Assembly (NCBI GenBank): GCA_003230085.1
Contig: QIGV01000084.1
Span: 1 to 46,975 of the forward strand
Origin: Gammaproteobacteria bacterium
GTDB lineage: Bacteria; Pseudomonadota; Gammaproteobacteria; SZUA-140
Length of the DNA: 46,975 bases
Direction of reading: 5' to 3'
Below the pieces are notes generated by a model, which did not search any database, was not told where the DNA came from, and saw nothing but the letters and a program-made list of their open reading frames with translations. Shown here in pieces: positions 17,379-26,436 of this stretch; the stretch's first letter is position 1, and every line of letters begins with the position of its first letter. The position numbers and the translations under genes are program-made.

Positions 17379-19082
17379 ATGAAAGTTAAAAAATACAGAC
17401 AATACATTCTTATTTTTTTAGGAATTTTGATAGTTTCCCTGTTTAGATCTGGAGGTACATTTAATTATTCGACATGGAGCATGGATGAGCAATTCGTAGT
17501 CCCCATCGCGCTTGGGTTTCTGGATTACGACCTCAACCCGAAATGGTTTGGGTACAACACCCTGCCAATGTATATCCTTTCAGTACTATATTTTATTATA
17601 TATTGGGTTTTTTCGATCTTCGGCATTGTTGCCAGCAAAATAGAATTTGCATCGCTGCTCTATTCTAATGATGTTGTCTTTTATGGCAGCGCACGCCTTT
17701 TGTTCAGCTTCGCCCACACGCTAGGCCTGTTCACATTGGCATTTATCATCTATAGAAACTATAAATCAATCGCTGGTGCATTACTCTTCCTGATAATCGC
17801 AATTCTCATTCCTGACTCTGTAATGGCCGCGAATAAAGTCCGCGTTGATACTTTTGTTTTTTTATTCTTAAGTCTAACCATATATTTCAGTTGTTTTGCA
17901 AAAAAAGGGAAGGCCAGTTATTTCGGGTCACTGCTGGCCTGCACCGCAGCTTTTGCCTCCAAGCTCCCGGCAATTGTTCTCTTCCCAATCCTTTTTGTTA
18001 AATTCTCATATGATATAATTCAAGGCGCTTATCCAAAATATTATCTGATTTATTTTTTCGTCCTCCCCCCCGTTTTTCTATTTTTCTTCATGCCATACCT
18101 GTTTATTGATTATGTAACGTACACGGCTTTTCTGGAACAAACCTTCATGAAGGTAGGCGGCGGTCAAAAAGAACACGTGGGAAGATTGTATCTTGACGAC
18201 GCAGCCAACAAAGTAACAGCGGTATACAAGTTGATCGCGAGCAATGCTGGCGCTGCCTCATTATTTGGAACGATATTGGCGGGGATATACGGTTTAATCA
18301 GAGACCGTGATTTAATGTTCTCTGTCTTGTTTGTGCTGGGGTATAGCACAGCCTTCATGACAAGCTCATGGACCGATAGCTGGTGGTTACGTCCCGTTTA
18401 TCCGTTCTTTATTTTTTTTACAATCATACTTGCACTACGATTGATTTCACATCCTGCGGTCTCTGCCTGGCTTCAGTCATTATCACAACAACGGCAATCT
18501 AAAATAAACCTGGGGGTGGTAGCAGGCACTATCCCATTGCTTGTTTTAACAGCGTACTACGGAGTCAGTTTCTCTGATAGTTTTTCAAAAAGCTACAATT
18601 TACTGACAGAGACACGAGAAGACACACGTTTAACCGCTAGCCAATGGATCCAGAAAAACATCCCGGATAACTCAATCATTATACTGGACACATTCCTGGC
18701 GCACTATCTTCCCAAGGCCTTCTCACAGGACAAAATGACTACTTTTTCCAGCTTTGATTACGTCCTGGCAGGCAGAAATGAATTGTTAAGAAATGGATTT
18801 ATATTTTATTTTAACAACAACAAAAACCAAAAGCCTTTAAAGGTCTGGCCGCTGTACTCCAGGAGTTTAAAATTTGAATCCGGCAAAATATCCATACCGA
18901 GGGGCGCATATATCATTATTTCAAGCTATACTTATGATCGATATTATAGCGACGGCACTAAAAAACTATTTCCGATCCTAACGCAAAAAGCATTGCGGTA
19001 TTATGATTTCATAAAGAAGCAAAAACATATAAAGGATTTTACTGGCCGTGGCCCGGATATTGGGATATACCAAGTTCAATAG
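17379..19082 (+). CDS. multi-pass membrane protein, probable GT-C glycosyltransferase
   Basis: The 567-residue protein has about ten membrane helices over residues 5-410, and a C-terminal soluble part of about 150 residues. Near the N-terminus WSMDEQFVVP has the acidic pair expected in the first external loop of ArnT/PMT-type (GT-C) enzymes, which use polyprenyl-phosphate sugars at the periplasmic face. A later NKVRVDTFVFLFL is also of the PMT-type layout. The donor and acceptor are unknown. The GT2 protein at 19866 may make its polyprenyl-linked donor. Confidence 0.65.
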   Translation: MKVKKYRQYILIFLGILIVSLFRSGGTFNYSTWSMDEQFVVPIALGFLDYDLNPKWFGYNTLPMYILSVLYFIIYWVFSIFGIVASKIEFASLLYSNDVVFYGSARLLFSFAHTLGLFTLAFIIYRNYKSIAGALLFLIIAILIPDSVMAANKVRVDTFVFLFLSLTIYFSCFAKKGKASYFGSLLACTAAFASKLPAIVLFPILFVKFSYDIIQGAYPKYYLIYFFVLPPVFLFFFMPYLFIDYVTYTAFLEQTFMKVGGGQKEHVGRLYLDDAANKVTAVYKLIASNAGAASLFGTILAGIYGLIRDRDLMFSVLFVLGYSTAFMTSSWTDSWWLRPVYPFFIFFTIILALRLISHPAVSAWLQSLSQQRQSKINLGVVAGTIPLLVLTAYYGVSFSDSFSKSYNLLTETREDTRLTASQWIQKNIPDNSIIILDTFLAHYLPKAFSQDKMTTFSSFDYVLAGRNELLRNGFIFYFNNNKNQKPLKVWPLYSRSLKFESGKISIPRGAYIIISSYTYDRYYSDGTKKLFPILTQKALRYYDFIKKQKHIKDFTGRGPDIGIYQVQ

Positions 19083-19122
19083 TGGCCGCCAATCTCTCTG
19101 GTCATAAAACATATCGTAAAAA

Positions 19123-19860
19123 ATGAAACTTATATCGGGCATGCATCGCTCTGGCTCTTCGCTAATTGCCCGGTTATTTTTTGAGGCCGGCGCCAATCTT
19201 GGCAACAGCAATACATTTTATCCTGGTGATAAATGGAATCCGCACGGCTATTATGAACAGCAGAAAATACTTGAAATCAATACTTCATTAATTAATGGCA
19301 TCTGGAACAGACTTGCTTACCTGAAATTGCCCTCAAAAAAAACGATCTTAAAGCGTGCGGTGCGCTTATCCGCTAAAATCAAGCAATCCGATCTTGAATA
19401 TCGTGATAAAATCATCAAAGAAAATCGGTTCTGTATTACATTACCTGCCTGGCTGGAACATGGCGCTGAGATAGAAAAAATATTGATTTGTATTCGTGAG
19501 CCTTATCATGTCGCAAAATCATTACGGCAACGAAATAAAATACCGCTATGGCTGGGATATAAATTATGGCATGAACATTACCAGCGTATGCAAAAATATA
19601 TGGACGCCATTCCCACTAGAACTATTTATTACGATAAATTAACTGACCCCGACTACAGCGTAGAGGAATTATCTGCGGCATTACAATATTTCGATGTCAA
19701 TCTTCCTGCCGAAGAAATAGAAAATTTATGCATGAATATAATTAATTCGAAACCTATTCAAAATAGCCCTGAAACAGTCGATTACCCTGCCCCAGTTAGA
19801 TCACTGTGGGATGATCTAATTGACAGCCATCAAAAACAGCACTCTATTTCCAGCAAATAA
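19123..19860 (+). CDS. small sulfotransferase-like protein
   Basis: The 245-residue protein starts MKLISGMHRSGSSLIARLF, a 5'-phosphosulfate-binding loop as in sulfotransferases that use PAPS. ILICIREPYHVAKSLRQRN (about 123-141) fits the second, 3'-phosphate-binding motif. It lacks TPRs, unlike the sulfotransferase at 4789-6765. It lies between membrane glycosyltransferase and GT2 genes, so a role in sulfating the polysaccharide or its precursor is inferred. It is 40 bases downstream of the previous gene. Confidence 0.75.
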   Translation: MKLISGMHRSGSSLIARLFFEAGANLGNSNTFYPGDKWNPHGYYEQQKILEINTSLINGIWNRLAYLKLPSKKTILKRAVRLSAKIKQSDLEYRDKIIKENRFCITLPAWLEHGAEIEKILICIREPYHVAKSLRQRNKIPLWLGYKLWHEHYQRMQKYMDAIPTRTIYYDKLTDPDYSVEELSAALQYFDVNLPAEEIENLCMNIINSKPIQNSPETVDYPAPVRSLWDDLIDSHQKQHSISSK

Positions 19861-19865
19861 TTATT

Positions 19866-20864
19866 ATGGAAATTTCTGAAAAAGATAACAACGCGCCTGT
19901 GTTTGATTCACTTAGCATCGTCATTCCTGTTTTTAATAGCGAATCAACTATTCAAGCATTGATTGAAAAAATTCACAAAGAGCTGTCGCCCTTCTTTACT
20001 CGAATTGAGATAATTCTTGTTAATGATGGCAGCAGTGACAAAAGTCACGAGCGTGTATTAGAAATAATTGACAAATATCCCGATATCATAAAATACGCAA
20101 ACCTTGCTCGTAACTTTGGCGAACACAATGCGGTGATGTGTGGCCTCAGATTTGTAAGCTGCGAATGCGCTGTCATAATTGATGATGACTTTCAGAATCC
20201 TCCTGCTGAAATTCTTAAATTAGTACAAAAACTCAGCGAAGGCTATGACGTTGTTTACAGCTATTACGAACATAAGCAACATCATTGGTTCAGAAACATT
20301 GGCAGTAAATTCAATGATTGGGCGAGCGTCTCATTACTCAACAAACCCAAAGGTCTTTATCTTTCAAGCTTCAAGGTAATGACCAAATTTCTGGCTAAAA
20401 CTGTCACACTTTATAACGGGCCGTTTCCTTATATAGATGGACTTATATTGCGTTCAACACACTCAATCGGCACACAGCTATGCGAACATCAGGCACGTGA
20501 CATAGGGCAATCCAACTACAATCTGAGACGCCTCGTTCGGTTGTGGTTAAATATGGCAACAAGTTTTTCCATCGTCCCGCTAAGACTGAGCTCAATTCTT
20601 GGTTTTATAATGTCTGGTGTCGGCTTTTTATTGGCCCTGTTTTTTATAATCTCATGGAGTGTCGGCGGACTCTTCACCCATGAAGATTTCCCACGCGGCT
20701 GGGCTTCTCTTATCGTATCTATTACGATTTTTGCGGGCATTCAACTCGTCGTTCTGGGTACGGTCGGAGAATATGTCGGGCGTATCTTTCTGACTCAAAA
20801 CCAACAGCCACAATTTATAATAAGACAAACATATGGCGCTAAGCTACCAGGAGATAATCAATAA
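19866..20864 (+). CDS. polyprenyl-phosphate glycosyltransferase, GT2 (ArnC/GtrB-like)
   Basis: The 332-residue protein has a GT-A fold GT2 domain with SIVIPVFNSESTIQALIEKI, the nucleotide-binding ILVNDGSSD, LARNFGEHNAVMCGL, and the metal-binding CAVIIDDDFQNPP. Two membrane helices follow at the C-terminus (about 240-265 and 278-300). This layout is that of ArnC/GtrB/DPM1-type enzymes that load a sugar onto undecaprenyl phosphate at the cytoplasmic face. Its stop TAA probably once overlapped the next gene's ATG (TAATG); a repeat element now separates them. Confidence 0.88.
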   Translation: MEISEKDNNAPVFDSLSIVIPVFNSESTIQALIEKIHKELSPFFTRIEIILVNDGSSDKSHERVLEIIDKYPDIIKYANLARNFGEHNAVMCGLRFVSCECAVIIDDDFQNPPAEILKLVQKLSEGYDVVYSYYEHKQHHWFRNIGSKFNDWASVSLLNKPKGLYLSSFKVMTKFLAKTVTLYNGPFPYIDGLILRSTHSIGTQLCEHQARDIGQSNYNLRRLVRLWLNMATSFSIVPLRLSSILGFIMSGVGFLLALFFIISWSVGGLFTHEDFPRGWASLIVSITIFAGIQLVVLGTVGEYVGRIFLTQNQQPQFIIRQTYGAKLPGDNQ

Positions 20865-20871
20865 TGAGTAA
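20863..20871. repeat. 9-bp target-site duplication of copy B, left
   Basis: AATGAGTAA, which matches AATGAATAA at 21036-21044 in eight of nine positions. It overlaps the stop codon of the GT2 gene. Confidence 0.8.
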
Positions 20872-21035
20872 TACTGCTGTCCCGTTAACTCCCTCTCCCA
20901 CAGGGACTCTTTTCAGTACCTCCTTGAGGGGTGGAAGGTTAGGATGAGGGAGTATATAAAACAATGCTTTACCTTAATTTATCCCCTCACCCCAACCCTC
21001 TCCCTGTGGGAGAGGGAGTTAACGGGACAGCAGTG
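20872..21035. mobile_element. MITE-like element, copy B (164 bp), most intact
   Basis: The ends form a perfect 34-bp inverted repeat (20873-20906 and 21001-21034) beginning ACTGCTGTCCCGTTAACTCC. The interior has CCTCCTTGAGGGGTGGAAGG, GGATGAGGGAG and ATCCCCTCACCCCAACCC. Near-identical 9-bp sequences flank it. It carries no gene. The insertion lies exactly at the junction between the GT2 gene and the epimerase gene. Confidence 0.9.
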
Positions 21036-21044
21036 AATGAATAA
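21036..21044. repeat. 9-bp target-site duplication of copy B, right (contains a start codon)
   Basis: AATGAATAA includes the ATG of the following gene (21037-21039); its left partner is 20863-20871. Confidence 0.8.
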
Positions 21045-22017
21045 CTATAAAGGCAGGAAAGTTCTCATTCTCGGGGGGCTGGGTTTTATCGGCAGCAATC
21101 TAGCCATTCGACTCGCTTCCCTCGGGGCGAAGATTACATTAGTCGATTCTATGTTGGGGCAATATGGCGGCAACCTGGCTAATATTGAAACGATCAGCGA
21201 TAAAGTTAAAATCAATTTCTCTGACATACGTGATCAACACAGCTTAAACTACATTGTCCAGGATGCTGAGGTCATCTACAGTGTTGCAGGTCAAACCAGC
21301 CATATAGAAAGCATGGCTGATCCAAAAACAGATCTTGATATCAATTGCACCAGTCAACTTTCAATCCTTGAAGCATGTCGAATTAATAACCCGGATGTCA
21401 CTATCATCTACGCCAGCACTCGGCAATTGTATGGAAAACCACAATATCTCCCGGTGGATGAAAAACACCCCGTAGTACCTGTCGACGTCAATGGCATCAA
21501 TAAATATGCTGCCGAAATGTACTATACACTCTATGCGAAAGTATACGGGATACGATGTGTATCATTACGACTAACCAACACCTATGGTCCTCGCCAGCAT
21601 TTACGCGGCAACAAACAGGGCTTTGCTGGCATTTTTATACGCAGGGCCATTAGCGGCGAACCTATTCAAATATTCGGTGACGGAGAACAGTTACGCGACT
21701 TCAATTACATTGATGATGTCGTTGATGCGTTTCTACTAGCCACCGATAATGCTGCTCTCTATGGCAATGCCTATAATCTCGGCGCAAAAAATAATTATTC
21801 TCTACTGGATTTTATTCAATATCTCAGTAAGCACTGTAAATTTGATACCAGTATTGTGCCATTCCCACCCGATCATGAAGCAATAGATATTGGGGACTAT
21901 TACGGCTCATATGATCTGTTTAGCTCAATAACAGGCTGGCAGCCCAAAATTGAGCTCGACAAAGGCCTGGAAAAAACGATCCAGTATTTCAAGTCACGCC
22001 AGCACCAGTACTGGTAA
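21037..22017 (+). CDS. NAD-dependent epimerase/dehydratase (extended SDR)
   Basis: The 326-residue protein has the Rossmann motif GGLGFIGSNLAIRLASLGAK and the usual layout of nucleotide-sugar enzymes. SVAGQTSHIESM, IYASTRQLYGKPQYLPVDEK and RLTNTYGPRQHL are family stretches. The usual active-site Tyr-X3-Lys appears as NGINK, with Asn at the Tyr place. It is followed 5 bases later by a DegT-type aminotransferase, so the pair probably makes a modified amino sugar. Its ATG is inside the target duplication of copy B. Confidence 0.88.
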   Translation: MNNYKGRKVLILGGLGFIGSNLAIRLASLGAKITLVDSMLGQYGGNLANIETISDKVKINFSDIRDQHSLNYIVQDAEVIYSVAGQTSHIESMADPKTDLDINCTSQLSILEACRINNPDVTIIYASTRQLYGKPQYLPVDEKHPVVPVDVNGINKYAAEMYYTLYAKVYGIRCVSLRLTNTYGPRQHLRGNKQGFAGIFIRRAISGEPIQIFGDGEQLRDFNYIDDVVDAFLLATDNAALYGNAYNLGAKNNYSLLDFIQYLSKHCKFDTSIVPFPPDHEAIDIGDYYGSYDLFSSITGWQPKIELDKGLEKTIQYFKSRQHQYW

Positions 22018-22022
22018 ATATC

Positions 22023-23123
22023 ATGTCTATCAAGACATTTGATTATTTAAAGTCCTTGCCTGAAATCGAGCATAAAATTCTCGATGCGATAAGCCGTGTT
22101 TTGCATTCAAATCAACTTATCTTAGGACCTGAGACCGATCTGTTCGAGCAGAAATTTGCGCAATACGTTGGCGCAAAACACTGTATTGGCGTGACATCCG
22201 GCACGACTGCCCTACACCTGTCGCTGCTGGCACTGGGTATAGGCGCGGGAGATGAAGTCATCACCGTTTCAAATACCTGTACACCAACGATTGCAGCCAT
22301 AAGACTATGCGGCGCTAATCCTGTCTTTATAGATATCAGCGATGATGATTTGATGATGGACATCACGCAGCTGAAAATGAATATTAACGAACGCACTCGC
22401 TGTATTCTTCCTGTACATCTCTGGGGGAGCTGCGTTAATATGAGCGCCATTCTGGAAACGGCTAAAGCACATAACCTGGCCGTTATAGAAGATTGCGCCC
22501 AGGCATGTGGCACGACTTATCGCAACCAACATGTTGGCACTTATGGCGACACGGGCTGTTTTTCTTTTTATCCAACTAAAAACCTCGGTGCATACGGCGA
22601 CGCTGGCGCGATAGTCACAAACGATGATCAATTAGCCAGCCGCCTACGCATGATGCGTACCTATGGATACGATACTTCTGCAGTCTCTCAGATTGAAGGC
22701 ATGAACGCTCGCATTAGCGAAATTCAATCGGCAATACTGCACATTAAATTACAGGTGTTTGATCAATGGTTGGAGCGCCGTCTTGGCGTCTCAAAAATCT
22801 ATAATCAGGGTATTAGCAATCATTTGATATCGTCGCCACAGCTCCCGCAAGATTGCGTACCAAGCTACCACCAGTATGTCATACGCTGCAAATACCGTGA
22901 TGAACTAATGGATTGGCTACAATCAAATAACATCGCCTTCGGAATACATTATCCCGTACCGGTTCACCTCATGCCTGCTTATTCATCCTTAGTGAGCAAG
23001 CCACTCAAACTCCCGATCACCGAACAATCATGCAATGAAATACTCTCACTGCCGATACATGAGGCCCTCACTAGCGAGGAAGCGAAATCTGTTGTTGGCA
23101 CCCTAAATCAATTCAATATATGA
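22023..23123 (+). CDS. DegT/DnrJ/EryC1/StrS-family sugar aminotransferase
   Basis: The 366-residue protein is a PLP enzyme that transfers an amino group to a keto sugar. YVGAKHCIGVTSGTTALHLS, GDEVITVSNTCTPTIAAI, VIEDCAQACGTTYRNQHVGT and CFSFYPTKNLGAYGDAGAIV are diagnostic; the Lys in TKNLG is the PLP-binding residue. The neighbouring epimerase probably supplies its substrate. Exact sugar not determined. Confidence 0.94.
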   Translation: MSIKTFDYLKSLPEIEHKILDAISRVLHSNQLILGPETDLFEQKFAQYVGAKHCIGVTSGTTALHLSLLALGIGAGDEVITVSNTCTPTIAAIRLCGANPVFIDISDDDLMMDITQLKMNINERTRCILPVHLWGSCVNMSAILETAKAHNLAVIEDCAQACGTTYRNQHVGTYGDTGCFSFYPTKNLGAYGDAGAIVTNDDQLASRLRMMRTYGYDTSAVSQIEGMNARISEIQSAILHIKLQVFDQWLERRLGVSKIYNQGISNHLISSPQLPQDCVPSYHQYVIRCKYRDELMDWLQSNNIAFGIHYPVPVHLMPAYSSLVSKPLKLPITEQSCNEILSLPIHEALTSEEAKSVVGTLNQFNI

Positions 23124-23132
23124 GGTAGCGGT

Positions 23133-24077
23133 TTGAATAAGCCTGATTCAAAGGAATCAAATATCCCGGCACCAGAATTTTATGACGCTCACGACAGTGA
23201 TAATGTCTGCTTTCTATGTGGCGCCCCTAAATACAAACACTGGCGCGAAATTACGCATTTCGGTTTTCCATTTACTTTTCAACAATGTCATTGCGGTATT
23301 ATCAAGCAGACACCAATGCCCAATAAGCAATTTTTTGAATGGTTTTTCAATTCTGAATTATTTTTCAGCTCGAAATCCTCGGATTCTGACAAAATCTGGG
23401 GATTTTATGATTACTTCAAAGACGAACCCTGCCGACTTGCCACATCCAGATATCGTTATAAAAAATTTAAAAATATTTTTTCCACTGGAAAACCGCTTGA
23501 AATTCTTAAAATAGGACCTTCTACTGGGACCTTCTTATACGTCGCTAACCAGCATCATCACCACGCTATCGGCTGCGATGTATCAACTCAATTTGCCAAG
23601 TATGCAAAAGACAATTATGACGTACATATCGATACGGGTCGTTTTGAAGAAATGCCTTATCAAGACAAGCAATTTGACGTCATCATGCTTTTCAACGTTA
23701 TCGAAAACATACCCAACCAGACTGAGTTTTTATCAAAAGTAGCAGAAAAACTTAAACCAGGTGGTTACTTCATTCTTAACCATGTCAATATTGAAAATAA
23801 TATAATCGAAAAAATACAAAAAAATAAATACTTTCTATACCGACCACCAATTTGCTATATATATAGCACTGATGTCTTTGATCGAGTGCTCAACAAGTTT
23901 GGATTCGAGATCGTGCATCGCTACCGCGATGTACGGTATTTGCACCTCGAGAAAATTTTTACTTTATTGGGCTGGCCTCTCCCATTAAAACTTTCCAAAC
24001 TTCTGAAACTACATCAGATTCCGTTTCCAATTTACGCATACCCTTCCAGCGTCACAATTTCAAAACGAATTACCTGA
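23133..24077 (+). CDS. class I SAM-dependent methyltransferase with N-terminal Cys motif
   Basis: The 314-residue protein starts with a TTG preceded by GAGGT. The N-terminal part has CFLCGAP and QCHCGIIKQTPMP, a possible zinc-binding cysteine set seen in sugar methyltransferases and related enzymes. The SAM-binding region is EILKIGPSTGTFLYVA, with an acidic GCDVST afterwards. VIMLFNVIENIPNQTEFLSK and LKPGGYFILNH follow. It converges on the next gene and overlaps its 3' end by 8 bases. The acceptor is probably a sugar. Confidence 0.8.
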   Translation: MNKPDSKESNIPAPEFYDAHDSDNVCFLCGAPKYKHWREITHFGFPFTFQQCHCGIIKQTPMPNKQFFEWFFNSELFFSSKSSDSDKIWGFYDYFKDEPCRLATSRYRYKKFKNIFSTGKPLEILKIGPSTGTFLYVANQHHHHAIGCDVSTQFAKYAKDNYDVHIDTGRFEEMPYQDKQFDVIMLFNVIENIPNQTEFLSKVAEKLKPGGYFILNHVNIENNIIEKIQKNKYFLYRPPICYIYSTDVFDRVLNKFGFEIVHRYRDVRYLHLEKIFTLLGWPLPLKLSKLLKLHQIPFPIYAYPSSVTISKRIT

Positions 24078-25113
24078 TGCCCGGAAGTTTTCGTATTGTT
24101 ATATGTTCTTTGATCACTGAGAATAAACCTAACAGCACGACTGGAATATACTGACAGGCATGAATCGTAAAAACATAGGCAATCGCGACAGCCTGCTCGT
24201 AACTGACGCCTAGCATCGATATAGAAAGCAGGGCTCCCGCTTCAAATACACCCCAGGCACCCGGCGCTGCTGGAATGGAAGAGACTGCAATTGATACCGA
24301 GGTTATAACGACGATCTGCAAAAGTGACAGGTTAATCCCTACCATACCTTTTGCAATGATAAAATTAGTTACAATCAGAGAACCCCATATCAGCCCACTA
24401 TAGACTATTACCTGTATCAGTAATTTTGGACTTTTAAGGGCGTTAAGTCCCTTGCCAATATCATGGAAAATATTTTCTTCCTTATTACCCAGCCAGCGGC
24501 CCACTATCGGTATTTTTCTGGAAATCCTGTAAATAAATTCTCTGCCTTTTGGCAACATAAAGATAACGCATAGCACAACCAGCAATATACATATCAACGC
24601 CAGCCCTTTAAAAACCTGTATTAATGAGCTACTACTAATAGTTTGTCCGAGCACCTGAATAGATTGATCGGTCAGCAATTCTGGCAACAGCAGAAAAGAT
24701 ATGCCCAGCATTACCAGCAAGGTAATGCCATCCATCAACCGCTCTACGACCAATGTCGTGCTGGTAAATGCAACGCCTGCGTTAAATTTTTTAATAGCCA
24801 AGCCAAGCCGTGCCAGATCTCCTACCCTTCCAGGTAAAATGGCGTTAATCATTAAACCGATCTGGACCAATGAAGAGGCGCTTTGCCATGGTATTTCGTG
24901 GTTGGGCAAAAACAGATTGGACCACCGTTTACCCCGGAGCATGATGCTAATAGCGGCGAATACCATTGCAGCTAATATATACAGTAAATTGACCTGCCGA
25001 ACTGCCTCCCAAATTTCTATTAAAGGTGCACTTCTAAGCAGCAATACCACAAATAAAATTGAAATTAGAAAACCAGAAAGTGCAGCTATAAATTTCCGTT
25101 TCTTAGGTGACAT
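24070..25113 (-). CDS. YbhN/AglD-family (LPG-synthase TM-like) membrane protein
   Basis: The 347-residue protein has about eight membrane helices and the family stretches MLRGKRWSNLFLP, INAILPGRVGDLARLGLAIK, and SSIPAAPGAWGVFEAGALLS. These proteins are homologous to the membrane part of lysylphosphatidylglycerol synthase and are often found in glycan loci, with proposed flippase roles. The function is not proven. It is one of two such genes flanking rmlD. Confidence 0.8.
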   Translation of the reverse strand: MSPKKRKFIAALSGFLISILFVVLLLRSAPLIEIWEAVRQVNLLYILAAMVFAAISIMLRGKRWSNLFLPNHEIPWQSASSLVQIGLMINAILPGRVGDLARLGLAIKKFNAGVAFTSTTLVVERLMDGITLLVMLGISFLLLPELLTDQSIQVLGQTISSSSLIQVFKGLALICILLVVLCVIFMLPKGREFIYRISRKIPIVGRWLGNKEENIFHDIGKGLNALKSPKLLIQVIVYSGLIWGSLIVTNFIIAKGMVGINLSLLQIVVITSVSIAVSSIPAAPGAWGVFEAGALLSISMLGVSYEQAVAIAYVFTIHACQYIPVVLLGLFSVIKEHITIRKLPGIR

Positions 25114-25283
25114 TATTTTTCGCGCAGGTATCTACTTATATGTGACTTATTCAAACACTGATATGATATTACTGCTATACAGACCTATGGCCATCGACAA
25201 GCTTATAGGAAAACATTAGAAGTTCAAGAAGTTAGTGAATAATTTAATTAAACGAGCGAGAAATCCGATATAATAGGACCACT

Positions 25284-26192
25284 ATGAAGACACAGAACCG
25301 ACATAAAATCCTCCTTATCGGCAAAGACGGCCAGGTCGGCTGGCAACTACGGCGCACCCTCGCCCCACTGGGCGATATCGCCGCCTACGACCACCCCCAC
25401 CTGGACCTGGCCGATATAGACCTGACCCGCGCCATCATCAAAGAAGTCCAGCCCACACTCATCGTCAACGCCGCCGCCTACACCGATGTGGATAAAGCCG
25501 AAGGCGATTCAGACAAGGCCATGGCCATCAACGGCATCGCCCCCGGCATGCTGGCGGAAGAAGCCAAAAAACTGGGCGCAGGCATCGTCCACTATTCCAC
25601 CGACTATGTCTTCGATGGCAATAAAGCATCACCCTACACAGAAAAAGACAAAGCCAACCCGCTCAATGTCTATGGCAAAACCAAGCTGGCCGGTGACCAG
25701 GCCATCCAGGACTCAGGCGCCCCTTATTTAATTTTCCGCACCAGTTGGGTCTATGGCATCCGTGGCAATAATTTTATGAGAACACTTCTGAAACTGTTCG
25801 CGGAACGCGAGGAAATCAGCATCGTCGAAGATCAGATCGGCGCCCCCACCTGGAGCCGCATGATCGCCGAAGTCACCGCCCAGGTATTGGGCCAGGCCTT
25901 CTCACCCGCCACCGATTTCTCACTAAAAAACATCAGCGGTCTCTACAACCTGACTGCTGCGGGTGAAACCAGCTGGTATGGCTTTGCCCAATCCATTGCC
26001 GACCACGCCACGACGCAACACTTAACCCCCAAAGTCTCACAGCTCAAGCCCATACCTTCTGTGGAATACCCACTACCAGCAGTACGTTCTAAATATGGGG
26101 TTCTATCTCATCAGAAATTGAATAACACCTTTGGCCTCACCATACCCACATGGAATGAACAACTGGCACTTTGTATTGCGCCGTTGACGTGA
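25284..26192 (+). CDS. rmlD: dTDP-4-dehydrorhamnose reductase RmlD
   Basis: The 302-residue protein performs the last step to dTDP-L-rhamnose using NAD(P)H. The motifs are LLIGKDGQVGWQLRRTLAPL, VNAAAYTDVDKAEGD, VHYSTDYVFDGNKASPY, and the active-site VYGKTKLAGDQAI. It is about 8 kb from rmlC and in the same direction as rmlB, rmlA and rmlC. Codon use looks GC-rich like rmlBAC and unlike the AT-richer intervening genes. Confidence 0.97.
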   Translation: MKTQNRHKILLIGKDGQVGWQLRRTLAPLGDIAAYDHPHLDLADIDLTRAIIKEVQPTLIVNAAAYTDVDKAEGDSDKAMAINGIAPGMLAEEAKKLGAGIVHYSTDYVFDGNKASPYTEKDKANPLNVYGKTKLAGDQAIQDSGAPYLIFRTSWVYGIRGNNFMRTLLKLFAEREEISIVEDQIGAPTWSRMIAEVTAQVLGQAFSPATDFSLKNISGLYNLTAAGETSWYGFAQSIADHATTQHLTPKVSQLKPIPSVEYPLPAVRSKYGVLSHQKLNNTFGLTIPTWNEQLALCIAPLT

Positions 26193-26350
26193 ATGTTCTT
26201 ATACTACGCCCTATCGTATCTATAGTGATTATTTTTACGGGTTGGTATAAAGGGTAACTCTCCCGAAAAATAACGGCCGAGGCTCAGAGATCACTATCTA
26301 CCACCTGAGCTGATGCAATGGGATGGGATGGACTAAGCCTCACTGGATAG

Positions 26351-26410
26351 GCAGGAAGTCGCCTACTACCCAGCATAGCTAGCGGTTTCAAGGATCAAAT
26401 GGTCACCACG
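26351..26410. repeat. dispersed REP-like repeat, first copy
   Basis: GGAAGTCGCCTACTACC followed by CATAGC and GGTTTC closely resembles 46738-46798 (GGAAGTCACCTACTACC, CATAGCC, GGTTTCGG). The copy at 26351 has a degraded hairpin. Confidence 0.6.
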
Positions 26411-26436
26411 CATGTTCATTCTGATGTTCCCGGCAC

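Noticed and set aside
25269-25274. TATAAT just before rmlD
   Set aside because: It lies only 9 bases before the ATG, without a -35 element; a leaderless transcript is possible but unsupported.
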